A stretch of DNA of 64,000 nt from Ficedula albicollis. Lineage: Eukaryota > Chordata > Aves > Passeriformes > Muscicapidae. Numbering within the stretch: the first letter of the stretch is position 1; every line of letters begins with the position of its first letter. Location: assembly GCF_000247815.1 (NCBI RefSeq), contig NC_021677.1, forward strand, positions 43,932,864 through 43,996,863, read 5' to 3'. The translations under genes and the position numbers were made by a program. The notes below the pieces were generated by a model, which did not search any database, had not been told where the DNA came from, and saw only the letters and a program-made list of their open reading frames with translations. Below are positions 40,570 to 53,200 of the stretch, one piece after another.

Positions 40570-40960
40570 AGTGCCCACACAATGTAACCAGGTGGGCAGA
40601 AGAGGCGATCGTTCTTGCAGCACCGGTTCAACCTCACCTCACCTGTGCAGATCTGCACTCCTCACTTTAAGAAGGATATGGAAGTCCTTGAAAGTGTTCA
40701 GAGAAGGGCAACAAAGCTGGTGACAGGGCGGGAAAGAATTCCCTGTGCGGTGCAGCTGGGTACATTAGGCTTGTCTACTTTGGAGGAAAGTAGGCTGAGG
40801 GACAATTTCACTGTGCTCTGGGGAGCTGCTGAGCTCTTCTCCCTGGTATCCTTCAGCAACATGTGTGGGAATGGTTCAAAACTGTGAAAGGGGAGGTTCA
40901 GACAACACACTGGGGGACATTTTTTTAATGAGAGAGTAAAGGCTCTTGTGGGGCTCTTAA
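40570..40960 (+). mobile_element. CR1 LINE fragment with ORF2 C-terminus
   Basis: Translation around 40650-40860 gives CTPHFKKDMEVLESVQRRAT followed by KLVTGRERIPCAVQLGTLGL, the conserved tail of the CR1 ORF2 protein downstream of the reverse transcriptase. The nucleotide sequence then passes into the CR1 GGGGAGGTTCAGA motif and decays; the ATTCTGTG end is not recognisable. The 90-codon open frame here is this remnant, not a host gene. Confidence 0.9.
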
Positions 40961-43900
40961 AATGGAACTGTTGTTTTCTGTATATTTCTCTATTTTATTG
41001 AGTTTTTATGTTTTGGGGTTTTTTGAAAGAAAATCCACAAGAAGGACCATGGTGTTTTTGGCTTCATCCATCAAATTTACTTTGTGCCAAAGCCAGGTCA
41101 TTAGTGAAAATAGGAAACAACTCAGTGAAATGGTCCCCTCTGCCTCCTGGGGCCAATCTCTGCACCACTACTGCAGCACCAGCTTGCTGCAAGCACAGTG
41201 CAGATCGTGCCTCAGACTGTTAGTGGGCTGTACTCTGACATGCCAGCCTTCACAACAGTCTTGATAAGCAGATAGGCTTTCAGGGTAGGTAGTAGTATTT
41301 CTGCCCAAAATAGAGTTTCTGGTTACTTGTGTTAGCCTCCGTGTGGTTGTTGCTTTTTTTTTTTGGTCATAGTTTTTTGTTTTGTTTTGTTTTGTTTGTT
41401 TCTGCTTTGCTGTAGTTTTTGTTTTTATTACTGTTGGTTATGAGTTTTTGGCTTTTTTGACTTGGCTGCTCACATAAATTTTGATCTGGACGGAAATACC
41501 AGTGTTTCAGCTTTACTTTCAGGCCCAGAGGGTTGCAATTCAAGTCTGTTACTTAATTGTAGTATTGTAATGACATCATCAAGTGACCTGGCTGATATAG
41601 CTAGGAGAAACTACTGTTTAGCAATGTGTAGCTGACTAGCAGAAAATGATGCCTGGATCAAGGCCTGTATTACAGAGATTTCCTGTGAGAAAGCAGAGTC
41701 AAAGCTTATGACTGAGCTGTCCTCTCTCTGGAACATGGAAGAGATACTGCCTATTAGCAATGGCCTCACAAGCCCCACCATCAATTGCAATCAGCCAAAG
41801 CAGGATGTTACAGGTTAACTCCAAGCCCACTCTATTCTTGGCTCCTCTCTTATATAGGTGTTATTATTTTTTCATGACATACTGAGCTAAATAAGGCATA
41901 AGAATTTTCCTGCTGTAGAATGTAAAAGGAGAGAAAAGCAGGAAGCAGAAGAGAAGAAAAAGCCCCTAAGCAAAAGCTCACTTATTAGAGTACTTATTTT
42001 TTTCATTAAATCTTGGCATCTACTTAAGAATTGAAATATTCCTCATTTTCAAATTTTACAACTGACTAGCCTGTGAATTTAGAAGTGCTTGAGGAAGGGT
42101 GAATAGTTCATTGTCTTGTTCCCTCAATGGCACTTTCAAATGCTTTCCTTATGGTGACCTCTATTTTAAATTTATGGGAATCACTTAAGTGTCAAACTAG
42201 CTAAGTAGTGCATTTCATTAATGAAAAATTAATGGTGAAGACCTTGGGCTAGTTTTCGGTACTTATTTACAATACATATAATTCATTAGAAGAACATCAG
42301 TCAAGCAAGGATCCTGCATGGCTGCAGTAGTGTTGTAAATGGGACTTTATTCTCTTTTTTTCCGGTTAATGAAAGTATGAGGCAGGGAAAAATACACATA
42401 AAAGAGATTTAATGAGTCTTTGGAAAAGTGGTAAAATAGAGTATACAAGTCATAAATTCCGATTACTAACTCTACTCTAACCATTCTTATTAGTGTAGAA
42501 ATGAGATAGCAGTCCATAAAAGGATGAAAGTCTTTGTGACAGACAGGGACCAACTGACTTGCAGAAATTTGGGACTATGGTCCACTGGTTGGAATGAGGT
42601 ACTGTGGAGAAAGTCTTAATGCTCCCATGATGTTCCTGCTGGTGTGGTGACGCATGACCTTAAAGCAAGTTCCTTCTCATCAAAATCTCACTTCCTTCAG
42701 AGCCTTCTTAGGGACTGCCTTTGGAGAAAATTTTGCTTTACTCTTCTATATAATGAGATACAAAATGAAAGTCGCACTTTCATATGCTGCAAAAGGCATG
42801 CTTTATTATATCCAATGTAAAACTGTGCAAAATTATACAGTTCAAATATATTCTTCAGCTTAAATCAGGCTATAGCTGCCCATAGGCTTTGGATCAGAAA
42901 CGACACAAGTATTTTCTTTAAATTTTTTCATCATATAATGATGAGGTGCCTTTTAAAGACATTTCCTTCCAAGCACACAAATGTGAAAACACCATCTTGA
43001 ATTAAATGTAGATAGTAATAATACAACAAACTTTAATTCTATTTATATGACACAATTCTCGCCAGTATTATAGACGCTTTTATCATACAAGTGATCAATA
43101 CAGCTCTATGCAGTGACCCCCAAATTCTCAGTGGTATGGTATAGAACTATTCAGGCGTACGGATTCATAAAAATTAAGTATCTTTTGGCACAGAAGAATA
43201 TGATAGTAACAGAACTCACTATGCTGGACACACAATTTCTGTTTTTAAGTGTAGAAAGCTCCTATTGTAGTTCAGACTTGCTACAAAATATGAGACCAAG
43301 GATGTAAGAAGCCATGCCTTACTGTGTCTGCCTATAAAATGAGAATATTGTTATCTGTGAAATTGTTTCACCATCTTATTGTTTATTCATGGGACTCTTT
43401 GCGCCCAGTCATTGAACTGTCATCCACATTCTCATTGCAGAGTAATAAATGTCTTTTTGGGACATAATGCTCTCAAACGCTCTGAGCATCTGACTGGCTT
43501 CAAAGTGATCCTCCAGGTCTGCTGGTGCTCACCCAATGCCAGTTTTCCAAGCAGAGGATCCAGATCAGTCTGCATGAAGGAATAAATGAGGAATGACAGT
43601 TATGAATTTTCTGGCTATCTATCAGCAGTGGATTAATAATGTAAAGTACTCTGCATGACAAGTTATTTGTTTTTGCTGAGATTAAATGGAATCACTTGGA
43701 AAACGATGTGGGTTTATTGCTATAATAATTTTCATACAGTGGTAACAAATATTAGCACCATAATATCACCCAGATCAGTCCTTAATGGACACAAGTACCA
43801 TTTAATGTTTTTAAATAAGTTTTGGAATATGAGCTCTGAGGATTATTTTGTTTAATAATACTAATAAAAGCACAAGAAAATATTCAGGTGCTGATTATAT

Positions 43901-44559
43901 TCATTGCAGGGGGAGGAGTACAGACTGCAATTATATAGCACATTGAGGAAGAACTGAGATGATATTTGCAAGGTTTTTCTCAACACAAATCAGTTGACTT
44001 CAGAAGTTTTGAAAGAAGCTTTTTTTTTTTTTGGGTCTCTTGCACAAGGCTTCAAAAATTTGTTAAGAATGAACGAGTATTTAGAAATGGATCAGCACAA
44101 ACTGTGTATGTTGCTAGACAGCAGTTCCTCTGTATTGTAAAGAAATTCAGTTAGCTGTGGCTGCATGTGTGAAAGACTACAGCATGTGCTATTCAGAAAA
44201 TCAAAAAGATCAAAATTAAAAAAAATAAATTCCATTAATTATGATATCATCACCCTTTGAGACAAAGCTTATTATTTCCTGGTTGCTCATAGGCTTGACT
44301 TAGGACACATGGATGAACATAGATAATGGTAAAACAACTTTTTATTTTTCTTTTTTTTTATAAATTCATCAACAGGAGAAGAAAATTGAATGTGACTGAA
44401 CTTATTTAATGGAGAATGTTTTCCACATTCTAGGGGGAAAAAAAAGCTACTCCAAGTTGGTATTTCTTATAGCTATTATTTCCTATAGCTATTTTTCTTC
44501 TTGAAATTTGAGATTATGATACACTGTGAAGAATCTACAGCCTTAGGAACATGGGGTAT
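40961..44559. other. unassigned sequence
   Basis: No gene recognised. A 100-codon plus-strand frame (40962-41264) follows the CR1 remnant, in an area that also reads open in a second frame, and has no motif. A (TTTTG)n tract at 41378-41397 lies in a T-rich patch. Other frames are below 70 codons. Confidence 0.5.
41378..41397. repeat. (TTTTG)n microsatellite
   Basis: About four copies of TTTTG within a T/G-rich stretch (41350-41460). Confidence 0.8.
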
Positions 44560-44870
44560 TGTAGTGGCTTGAACCTGGTTGCGTCCCAGGCACCTTCCAA
44601 AGCTGCTATCTCGCTCCCCTCCCCAACTGGACCAGAGAGAATAAATATAACAAAGGGATCATGAGTTGTCTGGGAGAGGTCACTTACCAAATACTGACAT
44701 GGGCAGAAAATATTTAAATTTGGGATATTAATTGAATTTATTAGTAGTAAAAATAAATCAGGATAATGAGAAGTAAAATAAATGTTAAATATACCTCCCT
44801 CCCTCCTTCCCAAGCTCTATTGTCTTCCCTGCAGTGGCAGGGGTGTCTTTGAGCACGGCAGTGGAAACTG
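44560..44870 (-). mobile_element. antisense ERVL-type LTR fragment
   Basis: Read on the minus strand, the piece ends in CCACTACA at 44560 and contains CTTCTCATTATCCTG, TAATAAATTCAATTAATATC and CCATGTCAGTATTTGGTAAG in that order. The same blocks occur on the plus strand in the LTR at 55.99-56.80 kb (CTTCTCATTATCCTGCTC, AATAAGTTCAATTAATATCC, CCATGACAGCATTTGGTGAG), so the two are related by direct comparison within the window. AATAAA in the middle block fits an LTR polyadenylation signal. Only the 3' part of the LTR (R/U5 side) is present and no internal retroviral genes flank it. The ERVL assignment is from memory of avian LTRs. Confidence 0.82.
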
Positions 44871-45387
44871 CTTCCTCAAAATGTCTCACTATTGTAAATG
44901 AAAAAAACACTAAAAAATTATAGTCCTTGTAAAGATGTTATTCCTTTCAGTCAAAGATTAAGGTTCTGGAAATGAGGTAATTGGTGAGTTTGACCCATTA
45001 ATTCAGTTATCAAGCTGTAATACTCTCAACAAAATACTAATGAGTGACAGTGTAGAAATTTTTTGCTTTGATGGAGCCACCAGATAATCAACAGACATTA
45101 TGTTAAGGAAAGCTGTTAGTTTTGTGGTCTGGGAAAAAAAAGTTCCAGAGTTTAAAGGCCCCAGAGCTTAAAGGTTCAAGAGCTTAAAGACCATTAATCC
45201 ATGCCTGATTTTGTAGCTATCATACAAGCTAGGCAGGTAATAAAACCTAGAAGCTGACATAATCAGTATTGAAGAAGACTAGAGATACAGCTGCATCACT
45301 TTTTGATATAACTGCTTCTTATTCCACCAAGTACTAAAAAGAAGCAATGCTGACTTTTAAAAAAAAAATGCGTTGGAAAGAGATTAG
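44871..45387. other. unassigned sequence
   Basis: Holds a small local repeat near 45139-45195, where AGAG(T/C)TTAAAG recurs three times at about 18-bp spacing. Otherwise nothing is recognised. Confidence 0.5.
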
Positions 45388-45447
45388 AATCATAGAACCA
45401 CAGAATATCCTGAGTTGGAAGGGACCCACAAGGCTCACCGTGTTCAA
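45388..45447 (-). mobile_element. antisense CR1/SINE 3' tail
   Basis: AATCATAGAACCACAGAATA followed by TCCTGAGTTGGAAGGGACC and CACAAGGCTCACC is the reverse complement of the same tail type seen at the end of the SINE at 37.4 kb (TTGTGG, TTCTCCAACTTAGAATATT). The tRNA-like head is absent, so the source may be the SINE or the CR1 subfamily that donated its tail. Confidence 0.85.
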
Positions 45448-47239
45448 TTATGTGACTGGTGTGTGTCTGACTGACTAGTTCACTTAATAGCTTATGTCTT
45501 GTCCTATTTCTAGGCTTTCTGACTTTTGGCAGAAGGTTTAAGTCAATTTAGAATCATCTCATTAGTCTCTTAAATAAACACAAGATGAAGAACAAAATAT
45601 TTTTAAGACATTGTCATTTATATTGATCAAAGACAGGTGCCTCTTGAATCAAAGTCATATCAATCTATTAAATCAAATTAACCTCTAAAATTTACATGCT
45701 TTGCCTATGATAATTAAAGAATGTTATATAGACACTGAGTTCCCAGTTCAACATCTAAATAAAAAGCTGTCATGTGAATGCAGTGTCGAAGTTCAGAAGA
45801 CCACTATAAAATGAAAGGACAAAATATTTTGCAGTCTCTCAGAATCAGGATCTGAGATCCTTATATTGTAAGGTAAATTTTTGGTAAACTCTTTAGAATT
45901 TTTCACTCAGTAAGGGTTTAAGTGCATGGCACAAAAAAACCTGGAAAAGGTTTCTAGAATGAATAAAATTTATTGGAACTAATCTTCTCTTATCTGACTT
46001 CTGGAAAATATTTTGTGTGAGATGTTTTTTCCCTAGAATTTTGATTAGCTATAGGAAATATATAAGAAAAAAATGCAGAGGACACCACAGAGAATTGTAG
46101 CTGGTCTGTGGACATACTTGCTGTTTATTATTGCATTCTGAACTGCTCTGTGGAACAGAATGATAGTCTTCTTAAGTGAAAAGCATTTATTAAATAAATC
46201 CACAGCTATAAACATAAATATGCTACACAGGATCTATTGTATAATATGCTGCACAGGATTGTATTGTAGTGCTCCTTGCTAAGTGGCAACCATATTCTAT
46301 TCAGAGCTATAGGCCAGACTGAAAAATACCTGCTGTCTGGTAGATGTGCTAGATGTGAACAAATGAGAATATGAAACTGAAAGGAATATTGTGGATGGAG
46401 GGTACCTACTGCTGGCCACTGCCATTTCAAGTGTTTATCAGCTGCTGCTTAGAAATAGTTTTTTGGGGGGTTTATGGTACTTCTGTATTTAATATTGTTC
46501 CAGAACCTCACTGTTTTCTCTGATAACTACTATCTGTATACCAGCCCATACTTTTCATTAAAGAGAGAAAAATGATGGGACAAGGACAATTTGTGTAAAG
46601 CATAAAGGTCAAGTTTGAAGTTTTGCACAATTGCCCCACTTGTTTCTAGTGATTCAGCTGACAAACTTTCCTCATAAAATGCATTTAACCAAGGAAGTTA
46701 TTTTATAGCTGTTTTTGTTCAGTGTGCTTCACATATTCTTCAACACAAAAATTATAAAAGCACAAAAGGAAACTTTTATGGCTTTTAAATAAGGAAGCAG
46801 TAATTGTTCCTTTCTTTCACTTCCTCTGGTCTCCTGAGATTAATAACAATCTCACTCTAATTTGAACATGTTTTGATCAGTCAAGCTTGAGAGAATTAAC
46901 CTTCACTCATAGAAGGTTTCTTCTTATGATCTCTTTTTCCTCCTTGTGATGTATTAGGAAATGTATAAAATAGCTCAAATTTGATATGACAATTTTCTTT
47001 TGAAATTATGAGTTATGCTTTTCTGACTAGTGGAGATAAATTTTCAAATTTTATGTACTCATTGTCGCCTTGTAGCATTTTTTCATAACTCTATTAAAAG
47101 AAATCTTAGAAATGAAAGTAAGGATATCGCAAAAAACTTCATACTCTTCATACTCATTTTAATTGCTTATTTTTTCTATTCTGTTTTTTACGCAGTGTGA
47201 CTCACCTGAGTGATAGTGCAAATGCAGAAAAGCCAGCAG
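45448..47239. other. unassigned sequence
   Basis: No exon recognised. A short imperfect duplication (ATGCTACACAGGAT and ATGCTGCACAGGAT) occurs near 46.22-46.26 kb. Confidence 0.5.
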
Positions 47240-47750
47240 GGTACTAAAGCCATCTCATTATCTCTAGAGTGCTGCATCCATCTCTGGAGTCCCCAGCACA
47301 GGAAAGACATTGACTTGCCAGAAAAAATCCAGAGAAGGGCCACCAAGATGATTAGAGGGATGAAGCCTCTCTCCCATGAGAAAAGTCTGAAAGAATTGGA
47401 ATTGTTCATCCTAACAACCAAATTAGCCCTTCCAGTACCTGTAGGGAGCCTACAAGAAAAATAGAGAGAAACCTTTTACAAGGGCATGAAGTGACAGGAC
47501 AAGGGGAAGGGCTTTCAGCTGAAGGAGGGTAGGTTTAGATTAAATATTAGGAAGATATTGTTTACTGTAGGGGTGCTGAGGCACTGAAACAGGTTGCCCC
47601 AAGAGTTGTGGATATCCTGTCCCTGAAAGTGTTCAAGGCCAAGTTGGATGGGGCTTTAAGCAACCTGCTCCAATGGCAGGGGAGTTGAAACTAGATGATC
47701 TTTAAGGTCCCTTCCAACCCAAACCATTCTGTGATTCTTTGTTTCTGTGA
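47240..47750 (+). mobile_element. CR1 LINE 3' end, best preserved copy
   Basis: The plus-strand translation holds LECCIHLWSPQHRKDIDLPE followed by KIQRRATKMIRGMKPLSHEK, the CR1 ORF2 C-terminus. The 3' untranslated region is nearly complete: GTGACAGGACAAGGGG, TTTAGATTAAATATTAGGAA, GAGGCACTGAAACAGGTTGC, CCTGTCCCTGAAAGTGTTC, GTTGGATGGGGCTTTAAGC, AACTAGATGATCTTTAAGG and CCATTCTGTGATTC. The coding part lacks the reverse-transcriptase core and is interrupted, so this is a dead 5'-truncated copy. The 84-codon open frame at 47210-47464 is this remnant. Confidence 0.95.
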
Positions 47751-49674
47751 TTTCCATTTTGCATTCAAATGTGAGGGACATGAATGACAGCTTGGTATAA
47801 ACAATAGTGCTGCCTTGGCAGCTCTACCTTGTGTTAGTAAATGACAAGTCTCTATAAACTAATCAAAAGGATACTGTTGCTTGAATATGTTGAATACTCT
47901 GGCTCCTTGCCCTTCCTTAAGGAATGCATTTCAACTTTCCTTTGCCCAACTCTGGACTATACTCTGCATGATTTGGTCTATTACAGATATATATGTATGC
48001 CTTATATATGGATCTGAGTGATTACTGAGAAATCCTTATGCTGTTGGACAAGATTTTTCTAAAACTGAATTATCTTTTTTGCTCTGCAGAATTTCCATAC
48101 TACTTTTCCATTAATTCCAGATGGCAAATAAGACCAGTTTTTATTGTATTTGCAGCCAAACTTGGCAGTGAGATACAGACTAGAGCAGTTCAGCCACTTT
48201 TGCTAGTTCTCCTGTAGTAAGGTTTGAGATACTATAGAATCTGAGAATGTAGTTAACATTTGCCTTTATTCTTCAGGGAAGTGCTGCACTGATAACCTGC
48301 CTTGCTGCCCTATCAATAGGTTGCTTCAGGAAGGGAGAGCTATAAAAGGGAAGGTTTCTGTTGACCAGAGTACAAAGAGTTTGTATGTTTTGAGGTTTAA
48401 AGTCATAGATCAATTGACACTTTCATATGGATGCTTTCATATCTTTTGGTTTTGCTCATGTTCTCACCTCCAGTAATGCTCTCTGTAGCATATGTTCTCC
48501 AGGAGTTCAGTTTGTAGAGATTTCCAAAGGGACTTTGGGTAGAAAGAGACTTTCAGAATTATTGAACCAGAAGAAAAAGTAAAATAGAAACATTTTCATG
48601 CCTGAACAGAATGATCCTGTAGTTAGCCCACATATCTGCTTAGTTTGTTGGTTTGGTTTTGTTTTTTTCCTACAACACAGAGTGTTCGCTTTGCATTTCT
48701 CAAGGACTAAGAAAAAACAAGGTAACTGTTCAGTCTGATTTGTGACATAGTAAAGAAGAACTCAACTCTGCTTTCTTTTGTTCCTGTGATGTATGTTTTA
48801 GATGAATCTATGTAAGTTCTTTGTAGTCAAGTGAATTTGTCTGTGTTTTTTAGAGAGCTTTTCCTCCAGACAGGAAATCTCAAATTTTACCCCAGGTGAA
48901 CAGTGTTATCAATGTTACTTAGTACAGGATGCCATAAGATTGTGCAGCTGCAGCAGAAAGAAATTGCTCCTGCAGGGAATTTAAAATAGGAGGGTTTGAG
49001 AATGACAGCAAATCACAAAGACATGAATAATATGGAATAGGTGTGATAAGCTCTAGACTCTTCCAATTGAAACAATGAGAATGTTGAGGTGACCCCAGCA
49101 TGAACTAACTTAAATTATGAAGTGCATACTCTAGTATGTGCTAGCATAACATAAGGAAGACAATTTTCTGTTACTGGCAGAAAGCATGATAAAAATCACC
49201 TGAAAATGAGCAACTTGGGAACAGACTTGCAAAGAATGTGATTCCATATAAAAAAATAATAAACACATGAAAAAAGGTTGAGAAGGGAGATGACTGGACT
49301 AGAATAGTTTAAAAATAAAAATAATTGAGAGTCATTGCAGACATTAAATAGGGAAAGAAAAAAAATAGAAAATGGGAATGTGAAAATGAGGGACAAAAAA
49401 AATGAAAAGACTTGTCAGTGATTTTTTTTCTCATCATGTAATGATTTTATTGTTCTTCTGTTATGACAAAAGTCTGCATTGAAAGAAGTTGCACTTATGT
49501 CAACTAGCTAATCTTTTCAATAGAAGATTAGAAATGGGAAGAATGTTAAATAGATTTCTTAGATCTTTATTCAGATTCTGACTGCGGAGAGAAAGACATG
49601 GAGGAGATGACAGTAGGAGTTTTAGACAATAGAACTTAGAAACATAGACTATGAAGTAACTATGTAGTATTTAT
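47751..49674. other. unassigned sequence
   Basis: Nothing recognised; frames are at most about 60 codons. Confidence 0.5.
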
Positions 49675-49789
49675 TTGGTGCCTATGTTGTTTCACTTGTC
49701 TCCCACCAGTAATATTTTTGTTGCAGTAGACTTCTTGTTAGGGGTAGAAATCTCTACCCTTGGAAAACACAGACTCTCATTCAACAACA

Positions 49790-50290
49790 TGAAAAGGGTC
49801 ACAGTTTACTCTTCTTTACGGATTAGCCATCCTGACTCTGACTGCAGCAAGCTCCTGCTGTAGGGTCCAACTGCAGACTGACTGCTGGCTGTTTGCTGCT
49901 GGACTGTGACTGCAAGTGTTGGTTTGCAGACTCTGAGCACAGCTTTCACCCAGCTCAGCTGTGACTGCAGGCTCCAACACCAGGTTTTGACTCCATCAGA
50001 CCTAATCTGATCCCATAGCAGATCTTTCACAGCAGCAACTCTTTTCCTTGTTTCATTCTTCTTTGTGTCTCTCTGGATTGTTCCTTCTTCCTCGGGGCTC
50101 ATCCACCTCCTCAAAGAACCTTCCTCCAGCCAGCCCACCCTTTTCGTCACACTGATCTTTATTAGTCACAGCTCTGACCCATTAAGGCCAAGGCTGTCCC
50201 TCTTCTTTGGTAATCACTACAGCTGTGACTTATCAGGGGCAAGGTCACCTGTAATCTCTTCTTCTACACCTCCAGTTTTCATATTTCACT
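49790..50290 (-). mobile_element. possible degraded antisense LTR
   Basis: This block is richer in G+C than its flanks and internally repetitive. CTGACTGCAG-like motifs recur at 49.84-49.97 kb, and two imperfect units of about 55 bp lie at 50160-50265 (TTAGTCACAGCTCTGACCC and ACTACAGCTGTGACTTATC, each followed by a GGCAAGG-like motif). The pattern resembles antisense avian retroviral LTRs as I remember them. No TG/CA ends, target duplication or viral gene is seen. The 114-codon minus-strand frame (49806-50150) has no retroviral motif. Confidence 0.4.
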
Positions 50291-53200
50291 AGGTGACAGA
50301 GGACAAATTAGAAGTAGAAAGTGCTTGCTTGGTTCTTCTCCCAGTTTAGCTACAGCATTATAATACCTTTTTCTCTCACTGTCCCAACTCTGTGCCTTAT
50401 TTTTCCTCCCTAGAAGTTGGGGTGGATGGTGCTTAACCACTTCACAGGGTTGTAAGTGAACCCTGTTTGGTCCCTGTCAGAGAGATACAAGAAAGTACAA
50501 TATATCATCAAGGATAATTGTCTTCTCCACATAGCTGATGCCACTATGGATCTGGAAATAGATAAATTTGGTCTTTGGAATCCTGCTGGGAAATATAATC
50601 ACATCATTTCTACAATGGTGTTATCTTCCTGGTGACTTTGAAGAATCTGCACCAGATTACAGCTGCATTGAATGATCTTGCTCCAATACCTTGTATTTGT
50701 AAAAGCTGTTTATTCAAATGTTTCATTTGACTTGCCAAGTCTAGCAGCAGATATTTTAAGCTTCCATGTCATGACAACCAAGCTTAATCCAAGATGAAGA
50801 AACAAATACATAGAAAGCGATTTTTTGGGAAATACATTTTTCTAATTTTTTCTGTGACTATTGTGATTACTGTGACTATTTTTCAGAAATAAGCTGTTAT
50901 GAACATTTTTTTATTTACCCACAGACATCTGCAGAGATTTCCTTAAGTAGCTGACTTAAGCAAAGTAAACAGGTAGGGCTAAACCTGTCACTTTGCTACT
51001 GCAGTCCTTTGAGGTTCAACTGCCAGCTAGAACTTCCCAAACCTTGATTTTTCCTTTACATTGTTTTGTGTCACGCATACAGAATTTCTGCCTATCACTT
51101 GTTAACATAAACATACCTGGACTGAATGTGAAATCCCTGTTATTTTCAAAAGATAGAAGTTTTAACAGGACTTCTTATGTAGGAAAAAAAAAAAAACAAA
51201 CCAAGGCTGAAATGTTTATAGTAATTAGTAATGACTAAGGCTACATAGTTACCTGTATTGGGAGGAGTTATATACATAAGATGATTTTCAGTTTTGCTTA
51301 TTTTTATGTCTGCTTTTTTTTCTCCAGCCAATGCATTAAAATCTAGTCAGTGAAATTTCTGCCTTACAGGTTACTGGACTGAAGCTGATTAATGAAGTAC
51401 CCATTTTTCTTCATATCTGTAAAGCAAAGTGAAGAGGACTGAAATAGATTAATAATATAGAAGAATGTGCTAGCTAACATGTCCAATAAAGGGCCTATAA
51501 AAAAAAGTGAAATATTGCAAACTTGTGGATTTCCTCTAGAAGCCTAAATTATGCTTTAGCTTGAATTCATTTGTCAGATGAATCTTTTACTTCGATTCCT
51601 GTAGAAATTGTTCTACTGTTTGTATTCCTGATGGAATAAATCCCAGATGATTCATTTCCTATGTCTACCCATTGAAAGCCTTACAATATTTAAAAAAAGA
51701 AAAAAAGAAAAAGAGAAAAAAGTGTAAAAAGCTTGAAAGTTCTCTAGAATAATTTCTTTTTCTGCCCTTGTCTGGCCTGCATTAGCTGATAAAAGGGGTG
51801 GGGCTATATATAGATGGGGAAGTGGTGGGAAAATGCTAGTGGAAGCTTTAGAATTGGCTCAGTTCTGTATTGAACCAAGTTTTTTATTCTTTATGTGAGT
51901 CGTGTTGTGGAGTTTTGTAGCAGCCAGCAACTGAGATGCTTCAAATAACTGTGACTGCCAGAAGACCCAAAAGCAGATGAGGCTGCATGTCAAATCTATT
52001 TTGTCCCACATCAAAGACCTAAGTTATCTTCTTCAATTATTTGATTAGGTTGATTTAACCATGGATAACAAGGCTGTCCCTAGATAAACTATTCTCATTC
52101 TGATACAGCTTAAACTTTTCAAAAGAGAGAAGCATATATTAATTCTTGCTTTGTTGTGGGTCTTGCCATATTACCCATGACTGAGGCACATTTTCTTCTA
52201 ACTTCACTGAGTTTTAGAGACTACATGTAACATAAGAAAACACAAATAAGGAGTTTGAAGAAAAGGTTGCATGTAGGAAGGCTTGACATTTTGGACTGAT
52301 GTACAGATACTGGTTTTTATCACTCCCTGTTTGTTTTTTTCTTAATTATAATTTTAAATCAATATAATTGCCTTACTTGTTTTATGGTATATGAGGCCAA
52401 ATTTCTTGACTGGGATTCAATGCTATGGGAGCACCATTGGAAACCTCTCATGTAGCCATGGTTTTGTTCAGATATGGGTTCAGAAAAGGTACAATGAAGC
52501 AGCAAAGCCAGAGGCTGTAATAATTGGTTCAAGAGTGAGTAACAGGGAACACAGCATAGTGTGGTACCTGTTTAGTAAAAGTAGGTTGCATCATTTTACA
52601 GCCAAAGAGTTGTTTCACTAAGAGAACCCTTCATTGCAGGAACTCTGTTTATGTACCACTGACTTCTGCTGTTCTTCCCAGACTCTGCACTTGCACTTTT
52701 TGTTGTTCCCTAGTACTTACTGCAACGTGCAAGAGTATGGAATGGTGACAGGTAAAAACGGTCCCATAAAGAGTTACAAGTTAATAGCCTGAATACATGC
52801 AAATTTAAAAAAGGAAAAATTATCTCATGTTTTTCCAACAGAAAGATGATGTAACATTTTGATAATCTCTTGCAATTTAACATCACTAAGTATTTTCCAT
52901 TTGGTCATCCAGGCCTTGCCCATATAGCCAAGATTAGGCCATTTACAGAAGCTTGGCCTTTCAACATTTATAGTGTCACTAAATTTTATACAGACCCACA
53001 GGTATTCCCAGAAATCATTGCAAACAAGAAATAGACTTTCTAGACTGTGATAGTGTATTTGGATATGAGAAAGTGGGTTTAGAAGTGGTGCTTTTCCAAC
53101 CATTACCAATTGGCAATAACCTACAGTGGTCCATCACAACCAAAACAAGAGCTGGCTCATTTCTGGGATCCAGAAGACATGCCAAGTATGAGGCAATCCA

